From contig NZ_MCGQ01000022.1 in assembly GCF_002242805.1 (NCBI RefSeq), forward strand, positions 212,053-276,052: a stretch of 64,000 bases of DNA, in the 5' to 3' direction. Every line of letters begins with the position of its first letter. The first letter of the stretch is position 1. This DNA is from Streptomyces diastatochromogenes (GTDB lineage: Bacteria > Actinomycetota > Actinomycetes > Streptomycetales > Streptomycetaceae). The position numbers and the translations under genes were made by a program. Shown here in pieces: positions 8,095-16,067 of this stretch. Below the pieces are notes generated by a model. That model saw only the letters and a list, made by a program, of their open reading frames with translations. It ran no database searches and was not told the origin of the DNA.

Positions 8095-9484
8095 CGATGA
8101 TCTCCTTCTTCCGGTCGGTGATGTGCAGCCGTCCGGCGTCGTCGAGGTGCCCGATGTCCCCGGTGCGCAGCCAGCCGTCGGCGGTGTACAGCTCGGCGGT
8201 GGCGTCCGGCAGGTTGCGGTAGCCGGGTGTGTTGCCGGGGCTCTTCAGCTCGATCTCGCCGTCCTCGGCGATACGGACCTGCGCCCCGTGCAGGGGCAGA
8301 CCCACGCTGCCCCGGCTCTGGCCGCCGAGCCGGTCGCCCACGGACACACCGGCGGTCTCGGTGAGCCCGTATCCGTTGTGGATGTAGATGCCGAGCGAGG
8401 CGAAGAACGCGGCGACGTCCTCGCGCAGGACGCCCTCGCGGGCCAGTTCGGCGGCGGTGCGGAGTCGCGCCGGGACGGGGGCGTCGTCCACTCTCAGGCC
8501 CCACTCCTGCGCCAGGGTCGCCCGGTCGGCTTCGAGAGCCTGCCGGTGGGCGTCCATGAGCGACGAGTCCAGGAACGCCTTGGCGCCCTGGGCGAGTTTC
8601 TCCCAGACGCGGGGCACCGCCATGAAGGTGCTCGGCCGGTGCCGGGTGAGGGCGTCGAGCAGGTCCTTGGTGTCGGGCAGGCAGTGGATGTGGCCGCCCA
8701 GTTCGAGGGAGACGTAGATGCTCCAGAGCCGCTCGGCCACATGGGCGAGGGGCAGTGAGGAGATGGCCCGGTAGTCCCGGTCGAAGGCGCCGGTGCGCAC
8801 CATGGCCTGCGCGTCCCACAGCAGGTTGTGGTGGGTGAGGGTGACCCCTTTGGACAGGCCGATGGTGCCTGACGTGTAGATGTAGGTGAGGGGGTCGTCG
8901 GGCTTCAGGGCGCCGACGCGGCGTTCGATCTCCTGGGCGAGGGCGGCTCGATGCTCGGCGCCGGAGGCGAGCAGGTCCGCCCAGGGTGTCGCCGCCGGAT
9001 CCGGCGAGGCCGTCCCGAATCCGCCGGTCCGCTCGGGCAGGACGATCAGGTGCGGGGTGTGCTCCCTGACCCAGGGCACCTTCTCGATCCGCTCCCTGGC
9101 GCCCTCCTCCACGACGATCAGCTGCGGTTCCGCGTCGCCCACCACATGGTCCAACTGCTCGGTGGAGAGCGTCTGGTAGAGGCTGACGAAGGGCGCGCCG
9201 CAGTGGGAGGCGGCCAGGTCGGCCGCGAGGTGTTCGACGCGGTTTCCCGCGAGGATCGCGACCGTCCGGCCCGGTTCGAGTCCGAGTCGCAGATACCCGG
9301 AGGCCACGTCGAGCACGAGTGCGCGGTACTGCTGCCAGGTCAGGACGGTCGTGCCGCCGTCGGCCGCGCGCCACGACACGGCGGGGTACGTCGCCCGGTC
9401 CGCCGCGCGGGCGGCGAGGAGTGCGGGAAGGGTGCCCGGTGTGCCCCAGCCCTCCGGGGGCTCCTTCGGGGCCGCGGCGCCCAT
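8070..9484 (-). pseudogene. Long-chain acyl-CoA synthetase (FadD-like), 3'-truncated
   Basis: An AMP-forming acyl-CoA ligase from the ATG at 9484, which overlaps the crotonase stop by one base. Family motifs are present: the P-loop equivalent YIYTSGTIGLSKGV, YGLTETAGVS and the adenylate motif GWLRTGDIGHLD. Similarity stops after DRKKEIIVNAAGK near 8078. The C-terminal lid, including the conserved GKNIxP region and the rest of a roughly 600-aa protein, is missing. The frame then runs through antisense spoIIE sequence to 7868. It is probably non-functional. The junction with the SpoIIE gene looks like a deletion endpoint. Confidence 0.8.
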
Positions 9485-10278
9485 CACTTGCCTTCGAAGA
9501 CGACGTCGGCGTGGTTCTCCAGGAACTCCCGCGAGCCCTGACGGAGCAGCAGGCCCACGCCGTGCTGCATGTCGCGGGTCTCGAACAGCGGGATGGCGGC
9601 GTCCAGGAGGTAGCGGTCGGTCGCGCGCGGGCCGTGCGCGAGGGAGTGGTGCACCAGGGCCTTGCTGACGGCGTGCGCCCGGGTCGGTCCCTTGGCCAGG
9701 CGCTGGGCCCAGGCCAGGGCGTCCTCCCGCAGCCGGTCGGCGGGTACGACACGGTTGATGATGTTCCACCGCTCGAACGCCTCGGCCGGGTACTGGTCAC
9801 CGGAGAAGACGATCTCCAGGGCACGGGCCGAGCCGCAGCGTTCGGCGAGGCGGTAGACGCCGCCGAGGAAGGTCGCGGCACCGATCAGGGCCTCGACCTA
9901 CGCGAACCGGGTGCCCTCGGCGGCGATCACCAGGTCGGCCGCGAGGGCGATCTCCAGTCCGGCGGCCAGGCACAGCCCGTGCACCGCCGCGATCACCGGG
10001 AACGGTGCGTCCTCGATCGCTCCGATCAGCGGCAGGACCTCCTCGAACATCTCCCGGGCCTCGACGGCGGTGCGTTCCGCGAAGAGGTTCACATCGGCGC
10101 CGCCGGAGAAGATCGGGCCGTCGGCCTGGATCACCATGGCCCGCTTGCCCTCGGTGCGTGCGCGGCGCAGGCCTTCCGCCAGGCCGTCGGTGATGCCGGC
10201 GTCGAAGAGGTTGGCCGGTGGATTGGCCAGGGTCACGACGGCGACGTCACCGATCGCCTCGTACTTGGTGTGGCTCAT
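9484..10278 (-). pseudogene. Enoyl-CoA hydratase/isomerase (crotonase) with in-frame amber codon
   Basis: From the ATG at 10278 (MSHTKYEAIG) the frame encodes a crotonase: FSGGADVNLF is the oxyanion-hole segment and HGLCLAAGLEIALAADLVIA the second. Codon 127 is TAG (plus-strand positions 9898-9900). After it, the same frame continues without another stop as typical crotonase C-terminus (VEALIGAATFLGG to VVFEGK, stop at 9484-9486). One C-to-T change from CAG would restore a 264-aa protein. It overlaps the acyl-CoA ligase start, indicating a former fatty-acid degradation operon facing a TetR gene. Confidence 0.8.
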
Positions 10279-10345
10279 GCGTGTCTCCCTACTGGTCGTC
10301 ATCGACTCATGGGGTTTCGACAGAGCGGGGCGGCTCCCCACGGCG

Positions 10346-10380
10346 GCTGAACTAAATCGGCTGAGCTAAATCGTCTAGAC
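10346..10380. promoter_or_regulatory. Candidate TetR operator upstream of the crotonase operon
   Basis: Between the divergent crotonase and TetR genes there is a tandem repeat, GCTGAACTAAATCG followed by GCTGAGCTAAATCG (from about 10346), running into the palindrome GTCTAGAC (10373-10380). The AT-rich repeated motif in a GC-rich gap suggests the regulator's binding site and promoter. Confidence 0.45.
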
Positions 10381-10484
10381 TGAACCGTCAAGTAACAAAG
10401 AAGCCCGAGGTCCGCACAGGGGCGCGACTATGCTTGAGCCTTCGAAATAGGGTGTGCAGCACCCCGAAGCCATCAGGAGTGTCG

Positions 10485-11096
10485 GTGAGCCCGCAGCAGC
10501 GGACAGAGATGTCCCACAAGGAGCGCCTGCTCAGGCAGGGGATGAAGCACTTCTACGCGTACGGCTACCACGGCACGACCGTGGACTCCGTCCTGGCGGC
10601 ATCCGGCGTCCCGAAGGGCTCCTTCTACCACCACTTCGGCTCCAAAGAGGCGTTCGGCAAGGCCGTGCTCAAGCTCTACATGCAGTACCAGCTGAACCTG
10701 CTGCACAAGTGGATCGAGCAGTCCGACCTGCCCACACCGGAGAAACTGACCGGCTACTTCGACGAGATGGTCGACGAGTTCATCAGGTCCGGCTACCAGC
10801 GCGCCTGCCTGGCCGGCAAGTTCTCCACCGAGGTGTCCGCCACCTCCGAGACCTTCCGTGCCCAACTCGACAGCGACCTGCGCGACTGGCGCACCTTCCT
10901 CGTCACCGCGCTCGCCCGCGGCCAGGAGCAGGGCGACGTCCGCAAGGACCGGTCGGCGGAGGAACTCGCGGACGCGCTGCTGGCGTTGATGCAGGGAGCC
11001 TTCGTCATCGCGCTCTCCTCGCGCAACGAGGAGTCGCTGCGGGCCGTGAGCACCACGATCCCGCTGCTCGTCGGTACGTCTCCTGCCGCCATGTGA
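10485..11096 (+). CDS. TetR-family regulator (AcuR/TetR_C_6-like)
   Basis: A 203-aa repressor. The HTH is at residues about 10-55, with YGYHGTTVDSVLAASGVPKGSFYHHFGSKEAF, a classic TetR signature, followed by a helical ligand domain. I prefer the GTG at 10485, which has AGGAG five bases upstream, over the ATG at 10509. It is divergent from the crotonase/acyl-CoA ligase pair and presumably controlled it, with an acyl-CoA or related ligand. The regulator appears intact while its presumed targets are damaged. Confidence 0.9.
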   Translation: MSPQQRTEMSHKERLLRQGMKHFYAYGYHGTTVDSVLAASGVPKGSFYHHFGSKEAFGKAVLKLYMQYQLNLLHKWIEQSDLPTPEKLTGYFDEMVDEFIRSGYQRACLAGKFSTEVSATSETFRAQLDSDLRDWRTFLVTALARGQEQGDVRKDRSAEELADALLALMQGAFVIALSSRNEESLRAVSTTIPLLVGTSPAAM

Positions 11097-11099
11097 GGC

Positions 11100-11116
11100 G
11101 CCGGCCTCCGGCCGGC
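11100..11116. terminator. Bidirectional hairpin between TetR and epoxide hydrolase genes
   Basis: GCCGGCC (11100-11106) and GGCCGGC (11110-11116) form a 7-bp stem with a 3-nt loop in the 44-bp gap between two convergent stop codons. Confidence 0.4.
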
Positions 11117-11140
11117 ACCGATCCCGCACGACAGGCGAGG

Positions 11141-12136
11141 TCAGCGAGTGGCGCCGCTGTCGAGGTGAGCGAAGAAGTCGAGCAGCGCCGCGTTCACCTC
11201 GGCAGGGCGTTCCTGCTGGGTCCAGTGCCCGCACCCGGGCAGCGTCAGCTGGGCGTGCAGACGGGGCGCCACCTTGCCCACGTCGGCGCGGACGCCTCCG
11301 GGGCCGCGCAGCGCTGTGACCATGTCGCGGTCGCCCACCACATACAGGGCGGGAACGTCGATCCCGCGCCCCTGGAACGCGGCCAGCAGCTCGTGATTAC
11401 GCTCGATGTTCCGGTACCAGTTGAAGGCGCCGGTGAAGGCATCCGCGCCGTGCAGGGCGAAGTCCTCCGCGTAGGCGCGGATGTCGTCCTCCGTCAGCCA
11501 TGCGGGCAGTGCGGGCGGTTCGGGCATGGTGTCCAGGGGGGTCATGCCCTCGGGGATGACCCACGGCCGGGGCTGCTGTGCGCGCGGGTTGTCGCCGGAG
11601 GCGCCGTACAGGACCCGGCGGAAGGAAGAGGCGATGTCCTTGGCGAACTCGGCATCGACCACGCCGGGCTGCTGGAAGTAGATCTGGTAGAACCGCTCGC
11701 CGTACAGGGTGCGGGTGATCGACGGGGGTACGAGTCCCGTGGGAAGCACCGGCGGGACGCTCAGCCCGGCCACACCGCTGACGACGTCCGGGCGCAGCAT
11801 CGCGGTGACCCAGGCGACGGGTGCCCCCATGTCGTGGCCCACGAGGATCGCCCGCTCCTCGCCCAGTTCCCGGATCAGGGCGACCACATCGCCGACCAGA
11901 TGGAGCATGGTGTAGGCGGTGACGTCCGCCGGCTGCTCGCTGCGGGCGTAGCCCCGCTGGTCGGGGGCGACCACCCGATAGCCCGCGGCGGCGAGCGGCT
12001 CGAACTGGTGCCGCCAGGAGTACCAGCTTTCGGGCCAGCCGTGCAGAAGCAGCACGAGCGGGCCTTCCCCCTGCTCCGCGATGTGCAGTCGAACGCCATT
12101 GACGTCGATGTGGCGGTGGATGAGCTTCCCGCTCAT
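11141..12136 (-). CDS. Epoxide hydrolase-like alpha/beta-hydrolase
   Basis: A 331-aa soluble alpha/beta-hydrolase of the epoxide hydrolase group. HGWPE (residues 32-36) is the HGXP oxyanion motif. Asp102 in VGHDMGAPVAW is the nucleophile, in place of the Ser of esterases. His304 in GCGHWTQQE completes the triad, and cap-domain Tyr residues (ERFYQIYF, FNWYRNI) can activate the epoxide. It starts at the ATG at 12136 with GAGG upstream. It probably hydrates epoxides to diols in the cytosol. Its promoter carries a twin palindromic operator that is repeated at the DUF3533 gene 5 kb away, so both probably answer to a TetR-type regulator encoded elsewhere. Confidence 0.88.
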   Translation of the reverse strand: MSGKLIHRHIDVNGVRLHIAEQGEGPLVLLLHGWPESWYSWRHQFEPLAAAGYRVVAPDQRGYARSEQPADVTAYTMLHLVGDVVALIRELGEERAILVGHDMGAPVAWVTAMLRPDVVSGVAGLSVPPVLPTGLVPPSITRTLYGERFYQIYFQQPGVVDAEFAKDIASSFRRVLYGASGDNPRAQQPRPWVIPEGMTPLDTMPEPPALPAWLTEDDIRAYAEDFALHGADAFTGAFNWYRNIERNHELLAAFQGRGIDVPALYVVGDRDMVTALRGPGGVRADVGKVAPRLHAQLTLPGCGHWTQQERPAEVNAALLDFFAHLDSGATR

Positions 12137-12167
12137 GGGGGACCTCCTGCCTAGCGCCCAGCATGGG

Positions 12168-12206
12168 AAACCGAACGGTTTCTCGCTACGGTAAACCGAT
12201 CGGTTC
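12168..12206 (-). promoter_or_regulatory. Twin TetR-type operator of the epoxide hydrolase gene
   Basis: Two palindromes, AAACCGAACGGTTT (12168-12181) and AAACCGATCGGTTC (12193-12206), are offset by 25 bp. Between them, on the minus strand, lies a -10-like TACCGT (12188-12193). The same pair with the same offset recurs at 17419-17457. Confidence 0.7.
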
Positions 12207-12286
12207 CGAGGCTCAAGTCGAGAAACCCGAAAGGGCTTGCGCCGCGACAGGCGCCGCAAGCAGCGGCTTGGAGCGCAGCTCGCACC

Positions 12287-12316
12287 GTGACGCCGGAGAT
12301 ATCACCCAAATACAAT
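12287..12316 (+). promoter_or_regulatory. Promoter of the nitrile hydratase operon
   Basis: GTGACG (12287-12292) and TACAAT (12311-12316) are spaced 18 bp apart. They sit in an unusually AT-rich stretch (about 12301-12340) 45-75 bp upstream of the beta-subunit start. Confidence 0.55.
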
Positions 12317-12361
12317 TCATATAACTATGCCCGATATTGTCGGCAAAAGAGAGGTGCGGCC

Positions 12362-13027
12362 ATGGATGGTATTGCCGACATGGGAGGAGCCCCGGGCTGG
12401 GGCTCCATGCATCCGCCGAGACGGGATGAACCTGTTTTCGCAGAGCCCTGGGAGAGCCGGGCATTCGCGCTCGCGATCCTCTCGAACCGGGTGTCCGGGG
12501 GAAACCTGGACTCCTTCCGGCACGCACTGGAGCGCCTGGACCGAGCGCACTACATCGACGACGGCTACTACGGGCGCTGGCTCAACGCCGGAGAGCTGAG
12601 ACTCCTCGACAGCGCCGTCTTGGCACCTGGCGCGGTCGACGCCCGCGCCCGCAACCTCCGCGGCGAGCACGTGGAGGAGCCCCCGATCCCGGAGCCGGCC
12701 AAGCCCGACTACGCGCCGACCGCCGAGGGCACGCTGCGCTCCCTCGACACCGCGCCCGCCTTCGCCGTCGGCGAGCGCGTGCGCGCCAAGGACATGTCGC
12801 CTTCCGGACACACCAGACTCCCGCGCTACGTACGAGGGCATGTCGGCGTTGTCGACATCATCCAGCCCGCCGGCGTGCTGCCGGACACCAACGCGCACTT
12901 CCAGGGCGAGAACCCGCAGTACGTCTACTCGGTGCGCTTCGACTCACATGACTTGTGGGGCACCGACGCCGAGCCGTTCGAGCTCACCGTAGAACTGTTC
13001 GAGAGCTACCTGGAGACCACCTCATGA
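12362..13027 (+). CDS. nthB: Nitrile hydratase subunit beta
   Basis: A 221-aa beta subunit. The family opening MDGIADMGG is followed by EPVFAEPWESRAFAL. The C-terminal SH3-like barrel begins near residue 140, with FAVGERVRAKDMSPSGHTRLPRYVRG, and contains the Arg residues that contact the metal site of the alpha subunit. With the alpha subunit it converts nitriles to amides in the cytoplasm. It is the first gene of a three-gene operon in the beta-alpha-activator order common for cobalt enzymes, with ATGA coupling to the next gene. The start is the ATG at 12362, preceded by GAGAGGTG. Confidence 0.93.
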   Translation: MDGIADMGGAPGWGSMHPPRRDEPVFAEPWESRAFALAILSNRVSGGNLDSFRHALERLDRAHYIDDGYYGRWLNAGELRLLDSAVLAPGAVDARARNLRGEHVEEPPIPEPAKPDYAPTAEGTLRSLDTAPAFAVGERVRAKDMSPSGHTRLPRYVRGHVGVVDIIQPAGVLPDTNAHFQGENPQYVYSVRFDSHDLWGTDAEPFELTVELFESYLETTS

Positions 13028-13623
13028 CCACCACCGCTGGATCGACCGAGCACCTTCCCCCGGCCCTGCGCACCGAGGCGCTCGAGCAGTTGCTCACCGA
13101 GCGGGGCCTGATCGACCCGAAGGCCATGAACGGGCTCATCACCACCTATGAGACCAACATCGGACCGCTCAACGGCGCGAAGGTCGTCGCCAGGGCCTGG
13201 ACGGACCCCGAGTACCGTCGCCGACTGCTCGAGGACGGCACGGCCGCCATCAAGGAACTGGGCTTCGGAGGGTTCCAGGGCGAGCACATCGTCGTGGTGG
13301 AGAACACCGCGACCACGCACAACGTGGTGGTCTGCACGCTGTGCTCGTGCTACCCCTGGCCGGTGCTCGGCCTGCCGCCGAGCTGGTACAAGGATCCCGC
13401 TTACCGCGCCCGGATGGTGAAGGAACCGCGCGCGGTACTGTCCGAGATGGGACTCGAGTTGGCCGACGACGTACGGATCACCGTCCGCGACTCCACCAGC
13501 GAGGTGCGCTGGCTGGTGCTGCCCGAGCGGCCGTCCGGCACGGAGCATCTGACCGAGGAAGAACTCGTGCCTCTGGTGACGAGGGACGCAATGGTCGGCG
13601 TGGCCAAGGTGGCGGCACCATGA
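13024..13623 (+). CDS. nthA: Nitrile hydratase subunit alpha, cobalt type
   Basis: A 199-aa catalytic subunit. The metal-binding claw is VCTLCSC, with Cys104, Thr105, Cys107, Ser108 and Cys109. Thr rather than Ser after the first Cys is the established mark of the non-corrin cobalt form; iron enzymes have CSLCSC. In the family, Cys107 and Cys109 are oxidised to sulfinic and sulfenic acid. The start overlaps the beta stop (ATGA) and the stop overlaps the activator start (ATGA), so the three products are translationally coupled. It hydrates nitriles to amides; no amidase gene follows here. Confidence 0.95.
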   Translation: MTTTAGSTEHLPPALRTEALEQLLTERGLIDPKAMNGLITTYETNIGPLNGAKVVARAWTDPEYRRRLLEDGTAAIKELGFGGFQGEHIVVVENTATTHNVVVCTLCSCYPWPVLGLPPSWYKDPAYRARMVKEPRAVLSEMGLELADDVRITVRDSTSEVRWLVLPERPSGTEHLTEEELVPLVTRDAMVGVAKVAAP

Positions 13624-13997
13624 GCGCGCCTCTGGACATCGAGGGCCCCGCCGCACCGCCCCGCTCCAACGGCGAACTGGTGTTCGCCGAGCCGTGGGAG
13701 AGTCGCGCCTTCGGGATGGCCGTCACCCTGTACGACGCGGGAGCGTTCACCTGGCCGGAATTCCAGGCCGCACTGATCGCCCGGATCGCCGCCTGGGAAG
13801 CCTCGGCGGAGCGGGGCGAACCGTACAACTACTACAGGCTGTGGCTGGCCGCCCTGGAGGATGTGCTCACGGGCTTGTGCGCCGTGTCCACGGACGAGGT
13901 CACCGCGCGCGCCCAATCCCTGGCCCAACGCACCCCCGGCCACGACCACCGTGACCACTCCGACCACCCAGGCATCACCCCCCCTGTGCGGCGCTGA
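13620..13997 (+). CDS. Nitrile hydratase accessory/activator protein with His-rich tail
   Basis: A 125-aa protein of the cobalt nitrile-hydratase activator (P14K/NhlE) type. Like those proteins it resembles the N-terminal half of the beta subunit (LVFAEPWESRAFGMAV). It probably forms a complex with alpha and swaps in the cobalt-loaded subunit. The C-terminus carries GHDHRDHSDH, with four His (108, 110, 113, 116) and three Asp, which could bind cobalt. Such a tail is not needed for the fold and is worth noting. It is ATGA-coupled to alpha, and its last 23 nt overlap the convergent MBL-fold gene. Confidence 0.88.
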   Translation: MSAPLDIEGPAAPPRSNGELVFAEPWESRAFGMAVTLYDAGAFTWPEFQAALIARIAAWEASAERGEPYNYYRLWLAALEDVLTGLCAVSTDEVTARAQSLAQRTPGHDHRDHSDHPGITPPVRR

Positions 13998-15039
13998 GTG
14001 TGTAGGTGGTTCCGACGCTGGTCTGCACCCATGCGTCCGGGAGGGCTGCGGCGAGGGTGTGCTGGGCGCGCCAGCCGGTGCAGTGACCGGGGACGATCAG
14101 TTCGGGTGCGAGTTCGGTGAGCGCGGCCACCGTCGGGCCGATGACCGGCTCGAAGGCGGGGCCGCTCAGGTGGAAGCCGCCGATGAGGGCCAGCAGTTCG
14201 CCGACGCCGGTCAGCCTCATGGCGTGCCGGATGATGTTGACCACTCCGGCGTGGCCGCACCCGGTGATGATGACAAGCCCCCGGCCGCGCACGTTGATGA
14301 CGAGTGCCTGGTCGTCGATGACGGCGGGGTCGTGCCGCCAGCCGTTCCCGTCCCAGGCTTGGTGTGCCTGCGGCATGCCGTGCTCGAACTCGGTGACGCG
14401 GTCCACCTCGCCGGTGATCAGGATGCCGCCGGCCAGCAGCGACGGGTGCCGCCGCTCGATCACCTCGAACCCTTCGCGTTCCAGGGCACCCCGTGACAGC
14501 GTGGGCATCTCCAGACCCTGTCCGGCGGGTAGTACCAGGCGACGGCGGGTCCAGACCGCGGGGTGGACGGTCAGCGGCAGGCCCGAGCGCCCGCGCAGCC
14601 GGGCCAGGCCGTCGAAGCCGCCCGCGTGGTCGAAGTGTCCGTGGCTGAGCACGACGCCCTGCAGGCCGCCGACATCGATGCCAAGACGCTCGGCGTTCAC
14701 CGCCAGCCCGTCCGGCGACGCGCCGGTATCGAACAGCAGCGTGCTGCTCGCGTTCCCGCTTCGGACGGTGACCAGGGCGGAGAAGCCGTGCTCGGCACGC
14801 AGCCCCGCGAGGGCCTCGCCGTCGGCGAACTGCCGCGCGGCGGTGCGCCCGGCACCCATCGACGCCCGCGTGACGCCTTCGGCAGAGACCAGCAGGGCGT
14901 CGAAGGTGTTGTCGACCATCGTCGTGATCCTGACCTCGTCGACCTCGGGCAGCGCCACCGGGTCGACAGCCGGTCCCTCCGCGACCCGAGGCGCTGACCA
15001 CGCCGCCTCGGCCGCCGAGCGCCCGTGATCGTCGCACAT
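13975..15039 (-). CDS. MBL-fold metallo-hydrolase
   Basis: A 354-aa metallo-beta-lactamase-fold protein. The metal motif is SHGHFDHAGG (His133, His135, Asp137, His138). Later ligand-type residues are in TGCGHAGVVN, GGFHLSG and VPGHCTGW. The overall pattern matches the group annotated as dihydropterin-ribofuranosyl-aminobenzene-phosphate synthase-like, but function in that group is poorly defined. The start is the ATG at 15039 with GGGAGG about 11 nt upstream. It overlaps the nitrile hydratase activator tail-to-tail; no functional link is evident. Confidence 0.85.
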   Translation of the reverse strand: MCDDHGRSAAEAAWSAPRVAEGPAVDPVALPEVDEVRITTMVDNTFDALLVSAEGVTRASMGAGRTAARQFADGEALAGLRAEHGFSALVTVRSGNASSTLLFDTGASPDGLAVNAERLGIDVGGLQGVVLSHGHFDHAGGFDGLARLRGRSGLPLTVHPAVWTRRRLVLPAGQGLEMPTLSRGALEREGFEVIERRHPSLLAGGILITGEVDRVTEFEHGMPQAHQAWDGNGWRHDPAVIDDQALVINVRGRGLVIITGCGHAGVVNIIRHAMRLTGVGELLALIGGFHLSGPAFEPVIGPTVAALTELAPELIVPGHCTGWRAQHTLAAALPDAWVQTSVGTTYTLSAAQGG

Positions 15040-15150
15040 GCTAGAAAGCGCCTCCCCGCCGATACGACCGGCCAGGGAAGCGGATCCTGGCGCAAGCCGC
15101 AGGCCCACGGCGGTCACGCCGGCCGGAACGGCCGCAGGCGCGGTGCGGTG

Positions 15151-15681
15151 TCATGCTTCCACTCGCGCGGGCGGTACGACGACGTCGATGAGCCCGGTGG
15201 CCACGTCGTACACGAGCCCTGAGACGAAGACTCCGGCCGGAAGCTTCCGCTTGAGGGTTTCGACGTCGACGCGGACGGCGGCGACCGGGTCGGTGACCGC
15301 CTTGGCGTCCAGGTCTCCGGCCGGAACTTCGAAGTAATCGGCCAGCAGCTCGGGGAACGCGGCCAGGTCCGTGATCCCGCAGTCGGTGTGGTGCAGGACC
15401 GCATAGTGGATGTCGCCCGGGCGAGGGCCGCCCGCGCGGGCCTGGACGACCTTCGAGAGCATCTCCAGCGTCCGGAGTGTCGCGGGCGTGACCCGCCCTC
15501 CGACGTTGCGCATCACCGCTGCCTCGCCGAGCTTGAGCCCGAGCACGTCGGACGGGTCGACACGAGGGTCGACACATCCGATGACCGTCAGACTGCCACT
15601 GGGCATGAGCCTGAGGTCGGCGAATGATCCGCGTTCGGCGAACCCGGCGTTCCGCTTGGCCAGCTCGTCCGTGTCGATCAC
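15151..15681 (-). CDS. Beta-class carbonic anhydrase
   Basis: A 176-aa cytosolic zinc enzyme that interconverts CO2 and bicarbonate. The beta-class motifs are CVDPR (Cys36, Asp38, Arg40) and HHTDC (His98, Cys101), with GEAAVMRNVGGRVT between them. The start is taken as the GTG at 15681, because the family N-terminus (VIDTDELAKRNAGF) begins there and AAGAAGGGG lies upstream with a long 11-nt spacing. The frame stays open further upstream but without family similarity. It has no operon partner. Confidence 0.85.
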   Translation of the reverse strand: MIDTDELAKRNAGFAERGSFADLRLMPSGSLTVIGCVDPRVDPSDVLGLKLGEAAVMRNVGGRVTPATLRTLEMLSKVVQARAGGPRPGDIHYAVLHHTDCGITDLAAFPELLADYFEVPAGDLDAKAVTDPVAAVRVDVETLKRKLPAGVFVSGLVYDVATGLIDVVVPPARVEA

Positions 15682-16019
15682 TGTGACGGTAACCCCTTCT
15701 TGCTCTGGGCCTGGAGTCCCGGTGACGCCGACGGCGACTTCCCAGTGCCGCCCATCGTGGCCCGCCGCTGCCTCCCTTGCCACTCGGCTTTGCGGCAAAT
15801 CGTGATCATGCAGGTCAACGCGTTGCGTGATCCGACACGGCGAGTGGGCGCCAAGGTGCGATGCGTACCTGAGGGCCGTCACCTCTCCGGGCACCAACCG
15901 CCGCAAGATCAGGAAGTGGCTGGACACTCTCGCCCTCGGTGGCGAACGCCCACGGCGCCGCACCGCCACCCTCGAAGCGGCCTGAGGCGTCCTCCTGAGC
16001 GCGGATCGCCACACACACA
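15682..16019. other. Intergenic region with a possible gene remnant
   Basis: No intact gene was found in this stretch. On the plus strand, an open frame after a TGA near 15808 reads about 59 codons to a TGA near 15984. It ends in a basic segment (NRRKIRKWLDTL, then GGERPRRRTATLEAA) that looks like the tail of a real protein. It has no start codon with a ribosome-binding site. I do not recognise the family. Confidence 0.3.
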
Positions 16020-16051
16020 GGGGCCGCAACCGCTTCAGCGGCTGCGGCCCC
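16020..16051 (-). terminator. Rho-independent-like hairpin after the DUF3533 gene
   Basis: GGGGCCGCAACCGC (16020-16033) pairs with GCGGCTGCGGCCCC (16038-16051) with one mismatch and a 4-nt loop. It lies 16 bp beyond the stop of the membrane-protein gene. Confidence 0.7.
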
Positions 16052-16067
16052 TGCCTGTCCGCTCCGG

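Noticed and set aside
7851..9881. Long antisense and shifted frames over the acyl-CoA ligase and crotonase pair
   Set aside because: They join the two pseudogenes in the wrong phase; the family motifs lie in the frames starting at 9484 and 10278.
15808..15984. Open frame ending in a basic protein-like tail upstream of the carbonic anhydrase
   Set aside because: No start with a ribosome-binding site and no recognised family; noted only as a possible remnant.
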